From positions 1 through 51,042 of the forward strand of contig JAHCMI010000067.1 in assembly GCA_019192545.1 (NCBI GenBank): a stretch of DNA of 51,042 bases. The letters are read 5' to 3'. Below, in pieces: positions 46,745-51,042 of this stretch. Origin of the DNA: Rivularia sp. MS3. Lineage in GTDB: Bacteria > Cyanobacteriota > Cyanobacteriia > Cyanobacteriales > Nostocaceae. Within the stretch, counting starts at the first letter, position 1, and every line of letters begins with the position of its first letter. Made by a program: the position numbers and the translations under genes. Under the pieces are notes generated by a model that saw only the letters and a list, made by a program, of their open reading frames with translations, made no database searches and was not told where the DNA came from.

Positions 46745-47890
46745 ATGGCTGAAAAAAATAAAACCGCAGAGGCGCAGAGTACGCAGAGGAAGAGGAATGA
46801 GGTAAGTAAAGAGACAAGTTTACTCAGGGAACATGCCGAACATCAGTTTGCTGAGGAATTAGAAGAATTAGGTAAAGTTGATAAGCGTCAATGCCCACCG
46901 AATTGGAAGTTATCACCTTGGGCTGTGATGACTTATTTGATGGGTGGGAAGCTCGATAGCGGTTTTGAAGTATCGCCGAAGTATATCGGGGATAGGAGAG
47001 TCATAGAAATTGCGATCGCGACTTTGACAACTGACAGAGCGTTGTTGTTAATTGGGGTTCCCGGTACTGCAAAATCATGGGTTTCCGAACATTTAGCGGC
47101 TGCGATTTCGGGAGATTCTAAGTTATTAATTCAAGGTACTGCGGGTACCAGTGAGGAAGCAATTCGCTACGGTTGGAATTACGCTAAATTACTAGCTGAT
47201 GGCCCCTCGATGGGAGCTTTGGTAGCAAGCCCCTTAATGCGAGCAATGGAAGACGGGAAGGTAGCAAGAGTAGAAGAATTAACTCGAATTCCCGCAGACG
47301 TACAAGATACATTAATTACCATTCTGTCAGAGAAAACACTGCCAATTCCCGAATTAGGGGAAGAAGTGCAGGCAAATAAAGGTTTCAGCGTCATCGCCAC
47401 AGCTAACGATAGAGATAAAGGAGTAAACGATTTATCCAGCGCTCTGAAAAGGCGTTTTAATACAGTAGTTTTACCATTACCAAAGACAGTAGAAGAAGAA
47501 ATCGAAATTGTTCAAAAGCGGGTAGAAAGTTTAGGAAAAGCATTAGAATTACCGGCAGAGCCTCCAGCTTTAGAAGAAATAAGACGTATTGTTACGGTAT
47601 TTCGGGAATTAAGAAGCGGCATAACAGAAGACGGGAAAACTAAAATCAAATCTCCCACAAGTACGTTGAGTACCGCTGAAGCAATTTCCGTAGTTAATAG
47701 TGGAATGGCATTAGCAGCGCATTTCGGCGACGGTAATTTGAGTGCTTCAGATGTCGCATCGGGAATAATTGGAGCAGTAATTAAAGATCCAGTGCAGGAT
47801 AAAGTCGTGTGGAAAGAATATTTAGAAACTGTTGTCAAAGAAAGAGATGATTGGAAAGATTTGTATCGGGCTTGTAGGGAAGTGAGTTGA
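46745..47890 (+). CDS. MoxR-type AAA+ ATPase
   Basis: A 381-residue ATPase. Walker A is LIGVPGTAKSW near residue 102-110, the Walker B region lies near GKVARVEELTR, sensor 1 is IATANDRDKG and an arginine finger is in LKRRFN. MoxR ATPases typically work with vWA proteins to insert cofactors or assemble complexes. The N-terminal 40 residues are charged and include an 'AEAQSTQRKRNE' stretch encoded by the common intergenic phrase GCAGAGGCGCAGAGTACGCAGAGG, so the true start may lie further in, for instance after codon 30. The expected downstream partners DUF5682 and vWA are missing. Confidence 0.9.
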   Translation: MAEKNKTAEAQSTQRKRNEVSKETSLLREHAEHQFAEELEELGKVDKRQCPPNWKLSPWAVMTYLMGGKLDSGFEVSPKYIGDRRVIEIAIATLTTDRALLLIGVPGTAKSWVSEHLAAAISGDSKLLIQGTAGTSEEAIRYGWNYAKLLADGPSMGALVASPLMRAMEDGKVARVEELTRIPADVQDTLITILSEKTLPIPELGEEVQANKGFSVIATANDRDKGVNDLSSALKRRFNTVVLPLPKTVEEEIEIVQKRVESLGKALELPAEPPALEEIRRIVTVFRELRSGITEDGKTKIKSPTSTLSTAEAISVVNSGMALAAHFGDGNLSASDVASGIIGAVIKDPVQDKVVWKEYLETVVKERDDWKDLYRACREVS

Positions 47891-47927
47891 AAGTTAGGAG
47901 TTAGGAGTTAGGAGTTAATAATTAATT

Positions 47928-47980
47928 GTAGGGGAGGCAAAAAGCGGTGTAGATTCTCTTCCCGCTTTATTGCCGTTGTG
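47928..47980. repeat. Inverted single copy of the 45014 repeat
   Basis: The reverse complement reads CGGCAATAAAGCGGGAAGAG...CACCGCTTTTTGCCTCCCCTAC, matching the left copy including the CCTCCCCTAC end. It sits 38 bases after the MoxR stop codon, following an AGTTAGG-type heptameric tract. Confidence 0.75.
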
Positions 47981-48197
47981 TTACGGCTTAAGTGATTTTG
48001 ATTTTTAATTGTTAATTAAATCATGCCGTAACGCACCATCAGATGTTAATAATAATCGCGAAAATTAATAATTTGCATTGTTATCAACACCACCGGAGAA
48101 TGCAATTCCCCGGCTAATAGCAAAAGTCCTCTTAAGAGGACTAATTTTAATTAATAAATTTTTAGGACTTACGCAACCGGCACATTTCCTCGTAGGG

Positions 48198-48282
48198 TGC
48201 TGTGACACTTTGATTAACTTTGAACGTAGTTTTCAGGTATTCAGTGTCACGCACCAACCAGATATTATGACAATTGCGTAAG
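48198..48282. mobile_element. MITE-like element, right inverted copy
   Basis: In reverse complement it reads GCAATTGTC...GGTTGGTGCGTGACACT...ACTACGTTC...AGTGTCACAGCA, matching the element at 44919-45004. The phrase ACTTACGCAA flanks it (also 48161-48176: 'taggacttacgcaa'), a possible terminal repeat. Confidence 0.65.
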
Positions 48283-48319
48283 TCCTATTTATAATAAATC
48301 ATTTAAAAATCATTTTTAT

Positions 48320-49027
48320 ATGCAATCACGTAGATATTTTTATCGCTTTGTGAAAGATGCTAAGTGTTTCATTGAATACCGGGAAGGTTTAAATTGGAAT
48401 AAATGGGTAAGTAAATATCAAACTTTAATTGAGCAAACTACTTTACCAAAAGATATTTTTATTTCTCCAGAAACTTGGTGGCATTTTCTTGATTGCGATC
48501 CACATTTTGATGTAGACAAGCTAAATTTAGAAGAGAAGCTGGCACTTGATAAACTACTAAATACTGTGCTTTCAGAGCATGAACGCTCTTGGAGAAATAC
48601 AGTATGGTATACTATTCATCCTGTAAATATTTGTAATGGTTTTCTTTATTATTCCTGTAGACTTGTTCCAGGGCAAATTATTGCATTACTAGATAAACAT
48701 AATATTCCCATACAAATTAATACAAACTGGCGATGCATGGCATATCCTGATATTTCAGCGGATGATTGTATAATCCATATTGATATAGATAAGATTCCTT
48801 TTGAATTGCGAGCAATTAATATGGATGTTTGGATAATTTATCCACCAGTTATTAAATATGCTGGAGCTATTAGCAATGAGTTTAGCGTAATATCAAGAAA
48901 CGGTTTTGATTATCCTAATTTTTGTCCCTTATTTAATGTTTCACAAGAGGTTAAAGACAAAATTATACAGAATAGAAATATAATTATGGACAAACAAGAA
49001 TCAAAGCCCTGGTGGAAGTTTTGGTAA
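48320..49027 (+). CDS. Hypothetical protein with PWWKFW tail
   Basis: A 235-residue soluble protein, Trp-rich, with no signal peptide or known motif. The C-terminus ends KQESKPWWKFW. Such aromatic-lysine tails recur in unrelated bacterial proteins of accessory regions. It is followed 45 bases later by an antitoxin-like ORF, without evident link. AT-rich codon use and location next to repeats suggest accessory DNA. Confidence 0.65.
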   Translation: MQSRRYFYRFVKDAKCFIEYREGLNWNKWVSKYQTLIEQTTLPKDIFISPETWWHFLDCDPHFDVDKLNLEEKLALDKLLNTVLSEHERSWRNTVWYTIHPVNICNGFLYYSCRLVPGQIIALLDKHNIPIQINTNWRCMAYPDISADDCIIHIDIDKIPFELRAINMDVWIIYPPVIKYAGAISNEFSVISRNGFDYPNFCPLFNVSQEVKDKIIQNRNIIMDKQESKPWWKFW

Positions 49028-49072
49028 AAATGCTACTAACGAAATTTCTTGTCTAAAGAAGAGGTTCATAGT

Positions 49073-49309
49073 ATGAGCAAACAAAATTTTCAAACAATTG
49101 AAGAAAGATTAGCAAAATTAAATAAATTATTTGGAGCTTGGAAACATCAACCAGATTTAATTGAAACTTTTGAAGAGATTAATAAACAACGTCATTTCTA
49201 TAGAGGAAGAAAGGTAGATATAATTGAAAGTCATTTTTGTAGCTATCAATTCAACCAAACCAACAAAAAACCCAACATAAAAAATGCCGGGTTCCCTTCA
49301 AAAATCTAA
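49073..49309 (+). CDS. Orphan antitoxin-like small protein
   Basis: A 78-residue protein from the ATG at 49073, supported by AGAGG nine bases upstream over an in-frame TTG at 49049. Residues 1-50 (TIEERLAKLNKLFGAWKH, LIETFEEINKQRHFYRGR) resemble C-terminal toxin-binding segments of VapB/Phd-like antitoxins, in which an IFGAWKD...R-E-R-H-x-Y-x-G-R phrase is common. The remainder (SHFCSYQFNQTNKKPN...) looks like read-through into unrelated sequence. No PIN toxin follows, so it may be a relic. Confidence 0.5.
   Translation: MSKQNFQTIEERLAKLNKLFGAWKHQPDLIETFEEINKQRHFYRGRKVDIIESHFCSYQFNQTNKKPNIKNAGFPSKI
49265..49295 (-). terminator. Terminator-like hairpin
   Basis: On the minus strand AACCCGGCAT pairs with ATGTTGGGTT and is followed by T6, downstream of the convergent membrane protein gene. 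Confidence 0.6.
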
Positions 49310-49324
49310 TCAAAAAATGTGAAA

Positions 49325-49864
49325 CTACTGTCTAACTGCTGCAATTAACCTTTGTCTAACTAAATATTCAAGCTGATATAAGTAAGCTACAACAATGATT
49401 TGCAAAATTGTAAAGCGAGCAGAAGGTAGAGAAAAAATGTAATTAGATAAATTTCGGCTCAAAACAGATAAATCAGGCGAGTAACAGTATGACTTAAAAA
49501 TTCCTAAGAAAAACAATACGAAAACAAAAGCTAATACATAACTTGTCCAGCCAAAGACTGCTTCCCACCAGCTAAAAATACTGGGAAACCATCCTGCATG
49601 TAGTTCATCTTCAGGAAATCTACTATCTGGAAAAAAGACATCTAGGAAGGTATGTAGCCAATGGTGCAAAAATGCAATTGTTACTATTGGAAATGCGAAT
49701 ACTAAAAACAAGAATGCTCCTATTAACCAAGGTGCTGAATCTATCAGCATTCCTATAATATCAAAGGCATAACCCCTTAAGTAGCCTATGCCAATCATTA
49801 GTAAAATTAAGGCTACAGCATTAAACCAAGAGCGAACATTCGGAAGCCAGTATGGAAAACGCAT
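49325..49864 (-). CDS. Hypothetical membrane protein
   Basis: A 179-residue protein with four hydrophobic spans (about 14-34, 44-66, 105-125 and 150-167). HHWLHTF after the second span gives a His cluster, and FFPDSRFPEDELHAGWFP forms a soluble loop. No family recognised. It starts ATG at 49864 without a strong ribosome-binding site. Confidence 0.65.
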   Translation of the reverse strand: MRFPYWLPNVRSWFNAVALILLMIGIGYLRGYAFDIIGMLIDSAPWLIGAFLFLVFAFPIVTIAFLHHWLHTFLDVFFPDSRFPEDELHAGWFPSIFSWWEAVFGWTSYVLAFVFVLFFLGIFKSYCYSPDLSVLSRNLSNYIFSLPSARFTILQIIVVAYLYQLEYLVRQRLIAAVRQ

Positions 49865-50403
49865 ATATTTATAGGGTAGTAGGATAAGTTTTGCATTAAT
49901 AATTGTCAGGTGATTTACATATGGTAATACATTGAATTATGTATGACAGCTTTTTTGCTTGATGGTTTATAAATCTTTTAATTTGAATGAGTAATTTTAT
50001 ACTTGATAGATGAAATATCAATTTTTTAATCTACCCGATTGGAATCAGATTTCATCGGCACAACAGATAGAATTAGCGCAGGAATTATCAGAAAATCTAC
50101 CAGATTTTGAATTTACAGATATTCGACGATAATTTTTGCAATCATCTTCGTAGAGCTTATTCGCTTTTTGAGTGAATGAGTCTTTCGGTGCGTTAGGCTA
50201 AAGCCGTAACACACCCTACCGATACTTCCTTTATTTTTTAATTAGTTACAAGTTATTCTCTTTACCTCTTTACCCTGGGCTCTTTGCGTCTCTGCGGTTT
50301 TTTTTATCAATAATCTTCTTATAAAAACAGAATCACCGCTATAATTTTATCAACTACCTATTCTTAAATATATAAATTACTTGAAATAAATAATTGTAAA
50401 ATC
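49865..50403. other. Decayed region between membrane protein and Uma2 pseudogene
   Basis: Holds a truncated 40-codon ORF (50010-50132), the phrase 'gttaggctaaagccgtaacacaccctacc' common in cyanobacterial intergenic DNA (about 50190-50218), and 'ctctgcggttttttt' (about 50290). Confidence 0.45.
50010..50132 (+). pseudogene. Truncated ORF, 40 residues
   Basis: MKYQFFNLPDWNQISSAQQI, then ELAQELSENLPDFEFTDIRR and a stop. The phrase looks like the N-terminus of a larger cyanobacterial protein (I recall similar starts in formylglycine-generating-enzyme-like proteins, not certain). The reading frame ends abruptly and no continuation is seen in other frames. Confidence 0.4.
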
Positions 50404-50979
50404 ATGACTCAAACTACAACAAAAACTGTATATTCATTTGAAGAGTATCTTGTCTACGATGACGGTACGAATAATCGTTATTAACTGATTAATGGAAAGC
50501 TTGATTTAAAAATTATTCCAACTTTTAGACATATTTTAATTACTGATTTTATCGAACAAAACTTTGATGAACAAATTAAAAGTAAAAAGTTACCTTGGAT
50601 GTGTTTTAGAGAAGCGGGAATTAGAACTGGTTGGAGAAAATCGCGGCTATCTGATGTTTATGTTGTGACATCTGAACAAGTAATGGAATTGTTAGATAAA
50701 TCTGCTGTATGTCAGTCTCCACCTTTAGTTGTTATAGAAGTAGTTAGTCCCGAATCGGTAAAGCGTGACTATCGTTATAAACGTTCTGAATATGCGGCTT
50801 TGGAAATACCTGAATATTGGATTGTCGATCCAATCGAATCAAAAGTTTCGGTTTTGTTGTTGGAAGAAGGTTTATACGAAGATACAGAATTTACCGGTAA
50901 TCAAAGAATTGTTTCTCGTACTTTTACCGAATTAGATTTAACTGTAAAACAAGTTTTAGCAGCAGGGAATATTCAATAA
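50404..50979 (+). pseudogene. Uma2-family nuclease pseudogene (one premature stop)
   Basis: Translation from the ATG at 50404 gives MTQTTTKTVYSFEEYLVYDD and, after six more residues, meets TAA at 50482-50484. It then continues in frame LINGKLDLKIIPTFRH to the end. Uma2 proteins have YELINGEL here, so a single GAA-to-TAA change explains the break. The rest keeps the family's PD-(D/E)XK core: SDVYVV, VIEVVSPES and RDYRYKRSEYAALEIPEYWIVDP. An internal start at 50599 could make a shortened protein, but the N-terminal domain would be lost. Confidence 0.88.
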
Positions 50980-50987
50980 AAAAATAA

Positions 50988-51013
50988 GGCTCTTCAGTAC
51001 TTAGTATGCTAAA
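50988..51013. repeat. 26-bp inverted repeat, right copy
   Basis: Exact reverse complement of 26-51, eight bases after the Uma2 pseudogene stop. Flanking sequences do not match beyond 26 bases. Confidence 0.9.
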
Positions 51014-51042
51014 AATACAATTAGATAAGTGAATTGAAAGAG

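Noticed and set aside
48078-48281. 67-codon ORF after the MoxR gene
   Set aside because: It covers the MITE-like repeat at 48198-48282 and has no ribosome-binding site.

Overview
This window comes from a filamentous, Nostocales-type cyanobacterium (Rivularia/Calothrix/Nostoc-like). The evidence is plastocyanin, cytochrome c550 (psbV) and PsbV2, a DnaE split-intein C-half, heptameric STRR tracts such as (TTGGGCA)n and (CTCGCTA)n, and many proteins of cyanobacterial families. Coding density is moderate, with long AT-rich intergenic stretches and small mobile repeats. I saw no transposase, prophage or CRISPR array.

The outstanding region is 27-7790, almost all on the minus strand. Read in the direction of transcription, it begins with an array of structured RNAs (7790 down to 6338) and continues with a Ro60/Rsr-type TROVE-vWA protein, a short EF-Ts paralogue, an Rnl5-type RNA ligase, a second Ro60-like vWA protein and an ARPP-1-like protein. 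Each array unit has the same frame: an outer 6-8 bp stem, an asymmetric internal loop and an inner stem that covaries between units. This is the layout of a Ro-binding Y RNA. The frame presents different modules. One unit has a plain UUCG hairpin (A). Three have tRNA bodies without a full acceptor stem (B, D, E). One has a circularly permuted class II tRNA opened in the anticodon loop (G). One has a circularly permuted piece of 23S rRNA domain IV opened in the helix 69 loop (F). A 44-residue protein resembling the N-terminal domain of ribosomal protein L7/L12 lies inside the array. My reading is a Ro60/Y-RNA particle carrying mimics of translation components, next to RNA-repair genes. Bacterial Y RNAs with tRNA-like domains are known; I know of no description of permuted-tRNA or rRNA-mimic Y RNAs.

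8273-13535 holds a cyanobacterial hypothetical protein, an HNH endonuclease, a ribbon-helix-helix protein, a possible 22-residue peptide behind a strong promoter, a GAF histidine kinase lacking its phospho-accepting His, a translationally coupled SRPBCC protein and tRNA-Glu. 14016-21702 holds a cation/proton antiporter, a cytochrome b6 paralogue lacking one haem ligand, a lipase-like hydrolase, a TonB-like protein and the petE-psbV2-psbV electron-transfer cluster.

22211-35239 holds two sugar ABC permeases, a glutathionyl-hydroquinone reductase, two pentapeptide-repeat membrane proteins, a YqeG phosphatase, glutamate 5-kinase (proB), and a haem-oxygenase-like diiron protein flanked by methyltransferases. 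35631-41941 holds two RodZ-like HTH proteins in divergent orientation, gatA, and the C-terminal half of split dnaE with its intein. 42132-47890 holds a PD-(D/E)XK-like protein, a DUF6464 protein, and a SWIM / DUF5691 / MoxR-ATPase cluster flanked by inverted copies of small repeats. The right end is decaying sequence: a truncated 40-codon ORF, an orphan antitoxin-like ORF and a Uma2 pseudogene with one premature stop. A 26-bp inverted repeat lies close to both ends of the window.
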